Positions 1 to 11,849 of a stretch of DNA of 64,000 bases are shown piece after piece. Positions within the stretch are counted from its first letter, which is position 1. Every line of letters starts with the position of its first letter. The notes below the pieces were generated by a model that was not told the origin of the DNA, did no database searches, and saw nothing but the letters and a program-made list of their open reading frames with translations. The position numbers and the translations under genes were made by a program. The DNA lies in the NCBI GenBank assembly GCA_036345935.2, contig JADWOT020000001.1:18805761-18869760 (forward strand), in the 5' to 3' direction. This DNA is from Taenia hydatigena (Eukaryota; Platyhelminthes; Cestoda; Cyclophyllidea; Taeniidae).

Positions 1-2899
1 GCTTTTGTGTAACCAGTCACTTAATTAGTGGATGACTTACTATTCCAAAGTTTGGTTCAACATTGCGTTCCTTGTTGACGTACCTCATCTTTGAAAGTGC
101 GTCAAATGACCTTATTGCGATTATGTGTCCAGAGTTTCTGAACGTTTCCCTTTTTATTATTCCACAGATATGCACAAAAAATGTTTAGGTTCTTTCTAAG
201 GAAATGAGTAAACAGGCCAAATCATCATCCTAACTTCTTGCCTTTCCCACCTGGCATGGTAGAGTCGAAGGACGCTGATTGTCCCTGCTGAAGCGGTAAG
301 CAAATCGCTAGTATTAACTACTGCAAAGTTAGTTTCATCTGTTTTCCTTATTCTCTCTTCTCATCTGTCTAACTGACTCTGTCTGCCCATAACTACTGCT
401 TTCTTATTTTTTGTAGCCTTTGAATGCAACACCTCTGACCTCTATGTGTGTGCAGAGTGAGTGATCTTGGTTAGTGTTTGTTGACCCGTTTTCATCTCTT
501 CGTGATCCCCAGGTGTTATCGCCTCTGCACGTGTTGCGACTTCCTCTCCGTAACGCTAGCACTTTGTGGCACAGTGACAGAATCACTTTCCTCCTGTGAA
601 AAACTTGGGTTTTACCTAATCTAATCGTTGACTACAAAGTAAGCTAGTGTTAAATAAATGTTATCGCATGATTCATTTTTCATTTTGCGGAAGGACAATA
701 ATTGAACATTGGGTCCCATATTCCCCAACAACCTCACTGCCCTCGGTAGTTATAGGGAAGTTTGTTTTCCAGTTCATTGGATAACGCCGGGATCGGGAAA
801 GGGAGGTAAGGGAGGCGGGGTACACCAGGTGCCTTTCCCTTCCATTAGGAGTAGTGAGGCAGATTATGTAGTTATGACTTAATTATACCAGAATAAAGAG
901 CAGACATGGCTTTGGGTTGTTAGGAATATTCTAACATTTTTTGTTATTCGTCTGTTTTTTTAATAACTGACGTTTTAAAATGCCTATCGTATTAGTCCTT
1001 CCTGGCTTCAAGTTTGACCAATTGACAAATAAACTTAAAAACAAAGTAAGCATTGACCTAGAAATAAAAAATGTTTAGAGTTTAAATCGTACAACCTTCT
1101 CCCCGATGTAATGCAGAGCGATGAGACTTCTCTGAAGATGAAGAGGACTTAATACTCGAACGCAATATTCAAATATTGCGTGAACAGATGAAAATGACAC
1201 TGCTGGCACGGCCCTGACGCCAGCTACCCGGAAAAAGCTAAATTGTCCTAATAAGTCTCTGAAGCCAAGCCTGAGAGGTAAGTGAGCAGCCAAGGTGCTA
1301 AAGTTCTGCTACGGATTTTTGGTTGCCGTAACAATGCATATTTAACGAGAAGCATCTAAGGGATTACTGCGACTATAGATTAACTAACATTAGTTCCATC
1401 TTAGTGCATCAGTTAATATTGGTAAAGCAGTTTGACACAGACTAAATTCTAAAGTTGCTCGCGAAAAAGCTAAAAGTGCAGTTTCCCTTGTTAAATAAGT
1501 TTAGCAGCATATGCCTGGCTTTTGCATTGACGCACGTCATTAAACCAGCATTGCAATCAAGATTTCGAAATTATAAGAATCTGGGAGAAATCGTTGGTTT
1601 CTTTCCTAAAACAAATAACCTGTAGATTATTTTGGTGTCTAAACATGGAGGGTCAACGCAGTACCTGCATCCCTTCCTTTCACCACTAGTTTTTTGCCCA
1701 TCTACATGACTAGAGGGATTTCAAACCCCCCAGAATAATGAAGAGATTCATTTTTTAATGGTTCAAATGCGTTCTAAGATCACTTTAGAGAAGCCCACCT
1801 CAGGTACCTAGCAAGTGCTCTCTAGAGTGGTTTCCGTAAATTCCGCAAGTCACAGATTTTTATGGATAATTCTGTCAAGATTAACCAAAAGCTGGGTAGA
1901 CGCCTTATCAGGTGATTCAAAAGAATTGACAGCAAGCCATGACAATGGAGAAAGAGGTCCATTCCAATGCTTCGAAGTAACTTGCAGATGATTCAGCAAC
2001 CACTGCATGTAACAGTGTGCACAAGACAAGTACATGCCGCAGTTAAGAAGGACTATTAGAAAAAAAGGTAATGGAAAGCATTCGACATCGAGTTGATTGT
2101 TGGTGTTAATGAGAGATTAAGAGAAGGAGGAAGGAAGGCATGTATAACACTACCGTGTAATGCGTTGTACAATGTTGTGCTAAACTGTGGAGCTATACCA
2201 GAATTCATTAGAGAACAAGAAGGTGGCCAAACCAGGAGCGGTACGCAGCGACAATATCTTGTGAAAGACAGCAGTGAACTATTTTAGGCTTTGCAATTGC
2301 GTCGAAAATAATGGCGGTGGCACCCACATTCTGTCATGTGATCACACTTTCAGCCTACGAAACCGTCTGCAGAGAGGAGCTATATAATGCGCTTGTTGGT
2401 TGTTCAAAGACTGATTTCGGTGGGCTGGCCAGTAGCCTCATGCCTCTTTCTGTACAGAGAACATGCGCATTCTACCAAAGAAATATGTCTCCTTTTGTCT
2501 GAAGGGAATTCTAGGGTGTGGTTCGACCTGCTTGAAAGAAGCTGTTTTTCAATAATTTTGGCATGATCATTTACCTTCAATATTTGCTGTGGACTTAGTT
2601 TATTTACCTTTGCATCTATCGTTAGTTAGTAAGACACTTCGAGCGCTATGCAGAGCAGGGCAGGGCAGAGTTGACGGTCATCAAGAAGTCATATACAATG
2701 GACAAGGCGGAAGGGGATAGGGATGATGGAAAGAAGACGCACAAACTTGATCGGCAGCGTCTTGCAATGCTTATCCCATCTCGCAGGGTGGTGCCTCCCA
2801 TATCCAATCCAAGAGTCTCGCGACTGCACTAGTCTACACCTTACCCCCTCCGCTGTTAATATAGTGTAATTGGTAGAACTCGTTTACTTAACCCCTCTG
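1..2899. other. No gene seen
   Basis: AT-rich sequence with only short frames (72 codons or fewer). No histone, repeat array or RNA gene was recognised. A small GGGCAGGGCAG repeat lies near 2655. Confidence 0.5.
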
Positions 2900-3275
2900 T
2901 GCTAAGCAATTGAAGTCAGGAACCGAGAAGATGGGTTCTTATTTAATGATGTCATCGAAACAACATTTTCAACAACTCTGTTTCTGTCTTTTTCGACGTC
3001 ATTTTGCATAGGGTTTTGGCGAAAAAATTTTGTAACATTCCAATGGTAATGCAGGGAATCCCGTCTGTTATGGGAGGTGATTAAAGGGTTGTCACTTAAT
3101 TTCAATGACGAGCCTGCTGTTGAAATATCGTCTAACAGGAGAAAATCCACTACCACTTGGGCGCCACAGAACAAAATAATGTGAAGATTCCGAAACGGGA
3201 GATATTGGCAGATGGCGAGGACGGCGCCTCCAGGACAACTTGATAATTTCTCGGTGGTCACTTTCTTCATGAGTG
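2900..3275 (-). repeat. Dispersed repeat family C, copy 3 (inverted)
   Basis: Its reverse complement aligns with 5050-5260: GCCATCTGCCAATATCTCC against GTCATCTGTCAATATCTCC, CTTCACATTATTTTGTTCTGTG against CTTTACATTATTTGTTCTGTG, and CCCTATGCAAAATGACGTC against CTTCTGCAAAATGATGTC. Relative to that copy it has about 70 extra bases in the middle. It carries a 122-codon minus-strand frame beginning with ATG at 3268-3270, but the other copies do not keep that frame, so I do not call it a gene. Family type unknown. Confidence 0.65.
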
Positions 3276-5039
3276 TTGGCTTATATACTGCTACATTCTA
3301 AAAGCCAATTATCACAAAAGGCAATTCCTTACCTACTGAGGTAGTTTAAAGCCACTTTGAGGAATGATTGCAAGACGTCTAAGTTTGGCACTTGCCGTCA
3401 GTTCACGGAGATGCTAATACATCAGTAAGCACCATGTTTTTGACGTAAATTTATTCTGTCAGCATATGAACGTACCTCAAAAACTAAAATGCGTGTACAA
3501 CTGCGTGTACGTGCGCTTGAATGCCTTCCAATTTGCTGTGCTGGCTTACGCACTTAGGCGATTCAGAATTGCAAAAGAAGAGTCATCCGCTGTTCGAAAA
3601 TTGTTTCACCACGTTCGAAGGCAAAATCGCAATGCTCCCAAGGCAAATTGGCCACTTGAATGACCGTGTTCAAAGCTAAATGCATCACATAGCTCCTCAC
3701 TTCACTTTAGCGGCATCTTCGGCGATCTCCTTAATAAACCTCTTGCCTCAGATGTCACAGAGTAATGGGTGCTGAGGAAAAACACCCCAGAATAGTCATA
3801 CCAATCTTCAAAATTCGATGCAACTGAGCAGATACTTGACCGCAAAATCACCTATCCTTCCTGACGATTCTACTGGACCTTGTCCAGCTGCGCTTTAGAG
3901 CTGAATTCAAGAACGGAAGTTCTGCTGATAATCGTGTGTGCTCATGGGCAGAACTTGGAATACTGGTCCAAAAGCAGATTCACACAAGAGAGCACAGAAT
4001 CCAACACAGTTCTGTAAGAGTGATGTTTCGAGATTGTTCACATCTCTGGCGTCCTAATGCAGGTGTGGCTGTAAAACTCTCACTACTGCTACATTCGTTG
4101 TTAATTACTTCTCTGCAGAACACAAATTTAGGATAGGTGCTGAAGGTAGACGTATTTCCCGGCCCATCTGTGATGGTTATTCGGCGATTTTAACCATACA
4201 TGGCATATGCACTTTCCCCGCACTGCTAAATTTAGTCGCAAATGGTTTAAATCAGGATGGAACTCCTTTGAATTTGGATTTTCATTGCGCTGCCACCAAT
4301 GTATCGTAGTAAGACTTCCTTAGAGGCAAAAGAAGACACAATGCCTGAGGAGCCACCGAAATGACGGCAGTCGGATCCGGCAGTCAAACAAACAAAGTAC
4401 TGCAGTTACCGTTCTGAATCCATTCATTTAGCATTGCGATGTGTCAGGCGATCATGCAAATTGTCAGATGATTTGCTATTTTAGAAAGGACAATTTTGTC
4501 GAACAAGGTTCAATTTGTTAAAAGAAACGAGCACAGAAAGGCAATTACATGCACACGCAGTTAACGTCAGAGAGACATTCAGTTGATTCGCATATTCTAT
4601 GCCGACTAATTTCTTCAGCGAAGTATTTGCTGCCACTCTGCTGCATTGCAACAACCGTACTCGACAACATGGCCAGTTGTAGGTGGCTTTTGCTCATGGA
4701 GTGCTGCAAGAAATTCACATGAAGACCAGGTCGAGATGCGCATTTGACCATAAATATTGGTGTTCCAATCTCGCTTGAGGATGGACCTTCATTATTAAAG
4801 GATATCCATGGATATATCAGCTTCTTGTTGAGTTTGCAAACATCCTCAATCTTTGCAATTTGAGAAGTCCTTTCTGCCAATTGCTGCAGCGTTTTGGATC
4901 CCGAACTAATTGCTCGGGGGTTCCAATTCAGTATAATTTTGTGAGAGGCAGTTAGGGCGGTTTACAAAGTTACGCATTGGTTTCAGAATTCGGCAGTACA
5001 TGAGCCAGCTCCTCCTGTAGTGTGCATGATCATTGCGCA
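3276..5039. other. No gene seen; one moderately long minus-strand frame
   Basis: The minus strand is open for about 144 codons from 4545 upstream to about 4975 (including WISFNNEGPSSSEIGTPIFM), without an ATG at its start and with no recognised family. A frame of this length is within chance expectation. Confidence 0.4.
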
Positions 5040-5405
5040 CACATGACGCAAGTGACTACTGGGAAATTGTCGAATTGCCCGGGAGCCATCGTCTTCGTCA
5101 TCTGTCAATATCTCCAGTTGCGGGATCTTTACATTATTTGTTCTGTGATTTCCATGTGCCAGTGGGTATTGTCAATTCAGATAATATTTTAACAGCATTA
5201 CTGATGGATTGTTGCGAAATTCTTTGCCAATACCTTCTGCAAAATGATGTCAGAAGGGATAGCTGAGTGACAGAAATGTTTGTCCATTTTTTCCACGCTT
5301 GATACGGAGATGCTGAATTACGCGTACAATAAATGCTGTTTCGAGAGCATTAATAGATATGACCCCACCTTCTTGAGTCCCTACTACAATTGTTATTCCC
5401 GCCAC
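5040..5405 (+). repeat. Dispersed repeat family C, copy 1
   Basis: The left part matches the reverse complement of 2900-3275. The right part, from AAAATGATGTCAGAAGGGAT to about 5400, matches 47155-47300, including TGAGTGACAGAAATGTTTGT, TGATACGGAGATGCTGA and AATAGATATGACCCCACCTTC. The reading frame MMSEGIAE-stop-QKCL is shared with copy 2, including the TGA. Decayed old repeat. Confidence 0.65.
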
Positions 5406-6714
5406 TCAGAGACATGCTTCCATATTTGCTTGCATTGTCGGAAATTCAAGGTGTTGTCCGCATCCATATTGCAATTGTATGGGAGATGCTTTGTTCCCAT
5501 CCCAGCATAGCGAGCTTCGAGAGTTGAAGTTATAGTATTCCTCACGATTACAAGCAGTCTCTGCATTCAATCACGATGGCTGTGAACGAATCCATACTTC
5601 TCTAGAACAGTTGAGTAGCTGCTTTCATCAAATTTTTAAAGCGCTTCTGAGTCGGAAATGCTCGAAGGTCCTCTTTAAATAGTGGATATATGAGAAATGC
5701 TCAAGAAATGTCCAGAGACTCGTTTCTCATCGTGAACGCTGTTGACCTTGACTCAGATGCGTTTTCAAGCTAATAAGCGCAGTTAATTCGCATCAAAAGT
5801 CAGCATTTGAACTCTGTTTGAACAAGAAAATAAGAGCGACCTGGCGGAAAATCGGACGAAGGATCAAACAAACGGGAGCCATGAAGTGGTCCTTCGTGTT
5901 CTTGCAGCAGGAGGAAATAATCAGCTTAAGTAAGCTGCAAGAAAAGGCTGACATTCAAAATGTCTTCAGAAAGTTTATTCTTTCGTCGACTTCGGCTGCG
6001 ATAAAATGTCACTTCTGCACAACATCCATATTCGCTTAAATGAAACTATTCATCTAGTCAAGGCCATCACCTTTTTGATATCCACATTAAAATGGATATG
6101 GATTTTGCAGGGACGAGATTGGAAATGTGTCTACTAGAAATTAGTAAAGTGTTGAAGGCACCATCCTCAGAGGTAGGTAAGTATGGTGTGCAGCGTTAGT
6201 AACTAATGCAGCGAAATCACAATGAGTGATTTCTTCTTTCCTTACATTCATTGTTGTGCCCTTTTGCCTAGCTTTTCCTTTTTCGTCAATATCGCTCCCA
6301 CTCATCGCCAACCTGAAGGCGACTTTATCGCATTATTTTTCCATGCCAGCAGCTCCACAGATCGCATCAATAAAACGGTACAAGCATTAACATTGTAAAG
6401 GCCCAAAAATATTTTGTCGAATTTCCCCATTATCTTAAGTTCCATACATCTTTGAAGCCTCAATGAGCGAGTCCAGAGTTCTAACTACACGAAGTCAAGT
6501 TGTGGAACTCCCGAACTCGTCTTTTCCACCCACTGATGACGTACCCATCTTCGTTCTTTGCATGACCCAGGTGCAGCTTTATCTTAGATCTCGATGACGC
6601 AGCTGTTCTTTAGCAATCTACCGTTTGCACTTTTGAATTTATCATACCCATCATATGTGGCAGATTGATAAAATTATTAGTTTGCTGATTTTGACATTTA
6701 CCTAATCTTTCCCA
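5406..6714. other. No gene seen
   Basis: Unique AT-rich sequence between repeat families C and D. The longest frame is 76 codons, with no recognisable motif. Confidence 0.5.
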
Positions 6715-7125
6715 ATAGGAAATGCACAATTATGCGCAGGGATTGCTAGCATGAACAAGAGAATGCGGAGTAGTTCACGCATGGCTGTGACCGGTTCGTC
6801 CCTGGTGTGCAGCGTAGCTAATGCCAAAATAACTGTGTCTGCTTTTAAGACAACTTCCATAGAGCAGAATGTGTAACACGGAAGAAGTAGGCTCGGGTCA
6901 AATCACGATTCTAATCATTCCTGCTTTGCTGCAGCTTTGACTCGTGATTTTCCACCCATTTTGAAATGACTAGTATTTTAGCAGCAATGCGATAAAAGCC
7001 GTATTAGATCGCAGTTCCAGAATAAAGTGCCGGTCTGTCCTAAGACAAGGGCACACGACTTTGCAGAATTGCGGGTCTAACCAACGACGCACGGTGTTAC
7101 AACTTGTGCTGATCTGACTTATGAA
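6715..7125 (-). repeat. Repeat family D, copy 1, with conserved minus-strand frame
   Basis: Aligns with 36270-36775 in the same orientation. On the minus strand both copies translate to related peptides ending at nearly the same place. Here the frame includes TVRRWLDPQFCKVVCPCLRT and HFILELRSN and stops at TAG 6970-6972. The substitution pattern between copies keeps the frame without gaps, which suggests both descend from a coding exon or a transposon ORF. Protein family not recognised. Confidence 0.6.
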
Positions 7126-8878
7126 TGAAATGGCAGATAGACAACTGTGACAGATTCACACACTTGGCTCATCGTTATTGCAGTGATTAATTAGGCAACG
7201 AGGTGGGCGACCTGACGAACTGTGTCGATGTAATTTCGACCAGATCGACGGCTGCGCGCACATATCATTTGTCGAAAACTGTTTTGTTGATTGCATAGAA
7301 CAAAGCTCTGACATGTAGTGTAATTTATTTTTGTCAAGCTAAACAACCTTCATGTTCTGTCTCCACCATGATGCTCTAGTTGAAGGCGACGTTTCAGGTA
7401 CTACGATGGATTTGAAACGGAAAACAAAGTAACAACTTACTGCCGTCATTCGAGCAGCATGTGAGAAGTAAAGGCTTAACTCTGGTCCTTACTAATCAGC
7501 AGTTGACGTCTTGACCATGAGAATGCTCTGACACGTTTGAGACAAGTAGTAGAGCGGTTTTTGCATGTAAACAACGATCTATGTAGAACAGCATTAATAA
7601 GCTCAATTTGCTCATTCGTCATAATTTAAGCCTGGAAGGTATTTCGCAGAGGGTTCGTTTCTTAAAGTACCTCTTCGTGATGGAAGCATTACATTCTGGT
7701 CATTCTCCTCTTTCACTTTTCATTTGTTCGATCTAAGATAGTTTATCTATTTTTCAGTTGATGAGTATGATGGACTTGGATTTTGCCTAGCATGTACATG
7801 CTAGCAGAGTACTGTCACTTATTTATCTTTTAGAAGAATGATAGCGCGACTTGTGGTATTTGGTCATTTGTACTCAGTATCAACTACGTCTAGAGGCTCC
7901 TAGTGGTAGTATTTTTCTCTCCTTGCTGCACTTATTCGTGGGAGGCGTCCACCGCTTCCTCCTCACATGAGACCTTCATTCAAGCCATGCAACTTGAGTG
8001 GTCATACGCCCTTACTAATGTCGTGCCAAAGCGCTGACAGTTTTTCAAGCGACTTGGCGTCTGAAGAGGACCATCTCCATAGCAGCAAGTATCCACAATA
8101 AAGTTAGCAGTGCCTCTGTAAACGTAGGCTTTAAGCAATATCTCTTTTGATAGGAACACAATCAATAAACGTGACAGAATGTAGACTTAGAAATCAAAAA
8201 GTGTGAAGGATTGGTAAACATAACTTGGATTGAATAAGGAAACAAATGTATAAAAGGGTGTTGGCTGCGAGTAGCGGAAAGGGTTAAGAGGAAGAAGGAA
8301 ATTATGAAAAGGTTATGCTGCAATGGTTTGGGGTCCCTGGCTTAATCCATTGCGTTTCACCTATTCATATTCACTTTATTCCGATCCGCCTTCTTCATTT
8401 GTACCATTTTGTCAATCAACAACTCGCTACTGGTAATGTAAGTCGGTTGTGTGCTTAGGTCATCCCCTTGTTCATGGCTATCACTGCTGGCCCAATGAGG
8501 GTGCTGCAGATGTCACCTGCGTTTCCTGCTAATTGCTGAATGGTTGTATAGGCTTTATTGCCTTGATGAATCGAGATAAAAGATGCCTTCTACGCCAAGT
8601 ATCAAGACGCAATCCATGTTTAACCGTAATAAATTCAATGGTCCAGGTTTCATTGTCTTCACTGACCTTCGATGATGTCGCCTCTTTTCATGCTATTTTT
8701 CTTTTGCTAAATATAAATCCTGTTTAAGAAGAGGCGTCCTCGTTGCCATGGAAGAGGACGAGGAAAGACATAGGATTTATTGTAGACTCAGCTGCATCAA
8801 AGATTTGCAAAATAAATGAATCATCTGGAAGCAAACAGCATGGATGAGACGATGGATCACTTAACCTAGAGGTGTAGC
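7126..8878. other. No gene seen
   Basis: AT-rich sequence with frames of at most 64 codons. No repeat partner found within the window. Confidence 0.5.
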
Positions 8879-9156
8879 ATGAAGATGCACAATGTGAGGA
8901 TGTCAGTGCTAATCAACAAGAAGCTTTCAGTGCTGTGGGGTCACGCGGACACCCTAGCGCTCCTCAGACTCGACCTTGACAAGGTGGCTGAAACAGGTGG
9001 TCACGTTGAAGAAGACAACTAAATCGTTACTCTAGGTCCATATGGGATCGTTCACAAATGTCATTATTGGAAGTCGGGACAACTTAAGGCCATGGGAAGA
9101 TTAACGTTTAAGAATTTCGATGAGAGTACGCTTTTTACTGCTCTGAGGTAAATTGG
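8879..9156 (+). other. Possible decayed coding segment, unidentified
   Basis: ATG at 8879-8881 opens 47 codons (MKMHNVRMSVLINKKLSVLW then GHADTLALLRLDLDKVAETG and HVEEDN) to TAA 9020-9022. The same frame continues for about 43 more codons (VTLGPYGIVHKCHYWKSGQL, then KAMGRLTFKNFDESTLFTAL) and ends at CTGAG-GTAAAT, a good donor. One nonsense change could have split an exon of about 90 codons. The family is unknown and the evidence is compositional only. Confidence 0.2.
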
Positions 9157-10409
9157 GAATGGATGATAGGTGAGTCTCCTTGAAGAGTGTACTGCAATTA
9201 ATCAATGATGGCGGTTATAGTTGGATGTGCTTGCTCATCCGTCTGTCCACTAACTGATTTTAAAACTCAACCAAATAAAATCAAAGCCTAAAAGCGCCAA
9301 GTCTCCATCGAGTAGTGAATTGCCGTGCCGCTTGGGGTTGATTGTACAGTCGAAATTGCAAATGGTTGCAATTCGACACCATGCGTCCACCATCAACTTA
9401 TCTTAGAGACGCTTATCCAGCACCTCGACTCAATGGTCAGCACTAACATTTGAAATACCGTATAGCAGTCAAATTGACTTAAATGAGGTAGGGAGCAATC
9501 TACACAAGTACGCATCTTCTAATGTGACAGAAGAAATTCCAAAAGCGTCGGGGCATGATCTTTACGCACTTATCAATTGTTATGACGACTGAAGCATAGC
9601 TTCTCATAATGCCAAAGCTCTCAAATTCTTTAAAAAGTACTGAAATGCCAAATCCAGCTTGGCATTTGCAAAGCGTAACGAGGGAAATAGTAAAAGTTGA
9701 TGCACGCCAATTAAGTGCCTGCATAATAATATTCCTATGCATTTGGTTAGCGGATGAAAACCATGATGCTTAGCTCATTTCCTCTTGCTGGAAAAACACA
9801 AGGAATCAGTTTCAGACGTCGTTTTATATCACTGATTTTCTGCCAGTACCTCCATACGCCTTTACTATTATTGAGACGGAGTTCGTGCGCTGATTTCTGA
9901 TGCAAAATAATTGCGTCTATGGCTTGAACGTGCACCTGAGTCAAAGTCAACGGCGTTGGTGGCAGATAACGAGCCACTGACCATTCCTTGAGCATTTTTC
10001 ATGTATCTACTATTTAGAGAGGGTTTGATAAAAGCAACTACCAAGCTGCCCAAGGCACTTAGGGATTGATTCGCGGCTGTCGTGATTGAATGTCGAGACA
10101 GCCCGTTGGTCGTGAAGAAGAGTGTGTCCAAAATATTTGTTAGATTGTCACTTCAACTCTCAAAGCCGACTATGCTAGGATGGGAGAAGGATGTCGCCTC
10201 TACAGTTGCAATAATGATGCAGACAACACATTGGACGCAGAAAAATGCCACCATATGTGGGAAGATATGTTTCTGGGTGAGGGCTAGTGCACAACTTTCC
10301 TTCTCTTAAATTCGCATTTCACATTGCTGAAGCAGATTGTGAGAACAGCGCAAAGATAGACTCAAAATAAGCAAATCTCGGTACAAACTTAGCAATTTAA
10401 ACTGCCCAT
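9157..10409. other. No gene seen
   Basis: Several overlapping frames of 75-87 codons on both strands at 9500-10309, none with a recognisable domain. They overlap one another, which argues against coding. Confidence 0.45.
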
Positions 10410-10900
10410 TTGTTCAGGTTTTCCATACTTGAGGAGCATATAGGCCAAATCAGGGGCAATGGAAACAACCAACACGGTGGTGCTGCAAACGTGCCACCGA
10501 GAAAAGCATCAAGCCCAAAATCAAACCATGGCATTGCCACTACATCTTCCCTTCAACCCACCCCACCAACACCCACGTACCGCCCACCTCCCACTAGTTC
10601 TCAATCCCAACTCCAACCACCCTTCCATCGCGTCAGCTTCCAACGCCACGTCATTCCTCACTACCGACGCCAAACAAGCCCAACCAATTCACATGCGCTT
10701 TGCTCGTGCCAAGGTACCTCTTAAACAACCAAACCCAATGACACAGTAGCTAACACATTCAACACCTGCTTTCACCAACTTTGCATCAATGACTCTCCTA
10801 TCTCTTGGCTTACGCGAACACATCCACTGCGTCGATATTCCACACCCAATCCCTCCTCTCTCAATGACCCACCCCTCTCCAATTCTCCTCCAACCCGAAG
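10410..10900. other. C/A-rich low-complexity stretch beyond the H2A 3' end
   Basis: The plus strand is unusually rich in CCA, CCC and CAAC (CCCACCTCCCACTAG, CCCACCCCACCAACACCCAC). It produces two overlapping proline-rich or threonine-rich frames of about 100 codons that have no domain and are not called. Confidence 0.5.
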
Positions 10901-11030
10901 AGTAAGATACACCATTTCCCAAAGACTCGTTTACACACACAAAAACACATGCAAAGGTGGCTGCAAAAGCACTAATCAGCCAGTCATTCCTCAGTAGCCT
11001 AAGCGAAAAACAAACAATCGTCTTTTCAGT

Positions 11031-11046
11031 GGCCCTCGAAAGGGTC
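11031..11046 (-). terminator. Histone mRNA 3' stem-loop of the H2A copy
   Basis: On the minus strand the 16 bases read GACCCTTTCGAGGGCC, a six-base stem (one A-C mismatch at the second pair) around a four-base loop, followed by ACTGA. This is the metazoan replication-histone 3' end signal bound by SLBP in place of a poly(A) tail. It starts 68 bases downstream of the original H2A stop codon, within the usual range. It is better preserved than the coding region it serves. Confidence 0.8.
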
Positions 11047-11114
11047 GTTGTAACGTTCATGGTTGCAGCAGACTCATCAAGTCAGTCCAGTGGTCAGTAA
11101 GGCACTTGGTCGAC

Positions 11115-11501
11115 CTACTCCTTACTGCCCACCGACTTCTCCGTCTTCTTCGGCAGCAGCATCGCCTAAATGTTAGGCAGCACACCACCCTGTGCGATGG
11201 TCACACCACCCAACAACTTGTTCAACTCCTCATCGTTGCGGATGGCCAACTGTAGGTGACGAGGAATGATGCGCGTCTTCTTGTTGTCGCGTGCTGCATT
11301 ACCCGCCAATTCCAACACCTCGGCAGCCAGGTATTCCGGCACAGCTGCCAGGTAGACCGGTGCTCCAGCACCCACACACTCCACGTAGTTGCCACGACGC
11401 AACAGACGGTGCGCTCGACCCACCGGGAACTGCAGACCTGCCCGCGCCGACCTCGTCTTCGCTTTGGCTCGTGGCTTGCCACTTTTGCCTCTTCCACTAA
11501 T
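11115..11501 (-). pseudogene. Histone H2A, decayed copy
   Basis: Replication-type histone H2A, the nucleosome core partner of H2B. The whole histone fold is readable, from SGRGKSGK at the N terminus through AGLQFPVGR, the docking region (LPN) and a C-terminal tail ending KSVGSKE. Acidic-patch residues E56, E61, E64, D90, E91 and E92 are kept. The lesions are clear. The initiator is ATT (11499-11501), with no in-frame ATG upstream before the frame closes. Codon 112, which is Gln in the family, is TAG (11166-11168), and after it the frame stays open for another 16 codons to a second TAG at 11115-11117. Conserved positions have also changed: V30A, A40V, R42C and L55P. The promoter elements and the 3' stem-loop are still present, so it may still be transcribed. 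If translated from an alternative start it would lack the C-terminal tail. It lies on the same strand as H2B, about 1.37 kb away. The family call is certain; non-function is strongly supported. Confidence 0.93.
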
Positions 11502-11586
11502 TCTTCTCTTCTCTTCTCGCCCTGTCGGCACAATAAACAGCAAACCGATTGAAGCGTGATTCCGTCACATGCCGCACTGCTCCTAC

Positions 11587-11594
11587 CTTATAGG
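11587..11594 (-). promoter_or_regulatory. TATA element of the H2A copy
   Basis: The minus strand reads CTATAAGG about 86 bases upstream of the lost H2A start codon. The distance fits a TATA box with a short histone 5' leader. Confidence 0.55.
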
Positions 11595-11624
11595 CCACAT
11601 TTATCACACTGAGGCACACTTCTC

Positions 11625-11696
11625 ATTGGTCACAGAGCAGTCCAACCAATTTGCACATCCCATTGGTTCGCCAACGCCAACGCCCTCTGCCATTGG
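11625..11696 (-). promoter_or_regulatory. Cluster of four CCAAT boxes upstream of H2A
   Basis: ATTGG or CCAAT occurs at 11625-11629, 11646-11650, 11662-11666 and 11692-11696, in both orientations, 30 to 105 bases upstream of the TATA element. Such clusters, bound by NF-Y, are typical of replication-dependent histone promoters. The promoter seems intact although the coding region is damaged. Confidence 0.6.
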
Positions 11697-11849
11697 TTGT
11701 TTACTAATCATCCTGCTGCAATGAACAGATGACTGCGCCTCGCCTGACTGGATTGTGTGCGGGAGAAGCCATGTAATTTTATTCAAAACTCCCACCTCAG
11801 ATGACCTGCATTTTATCGATATCGCATGTACTGCAACACCATACACTTA

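Noticed and set aside
11222..11552. Frames overlapping H2A on both strands
   Set aside because: They are shadows of the histone H2A coding sequence in other frames.
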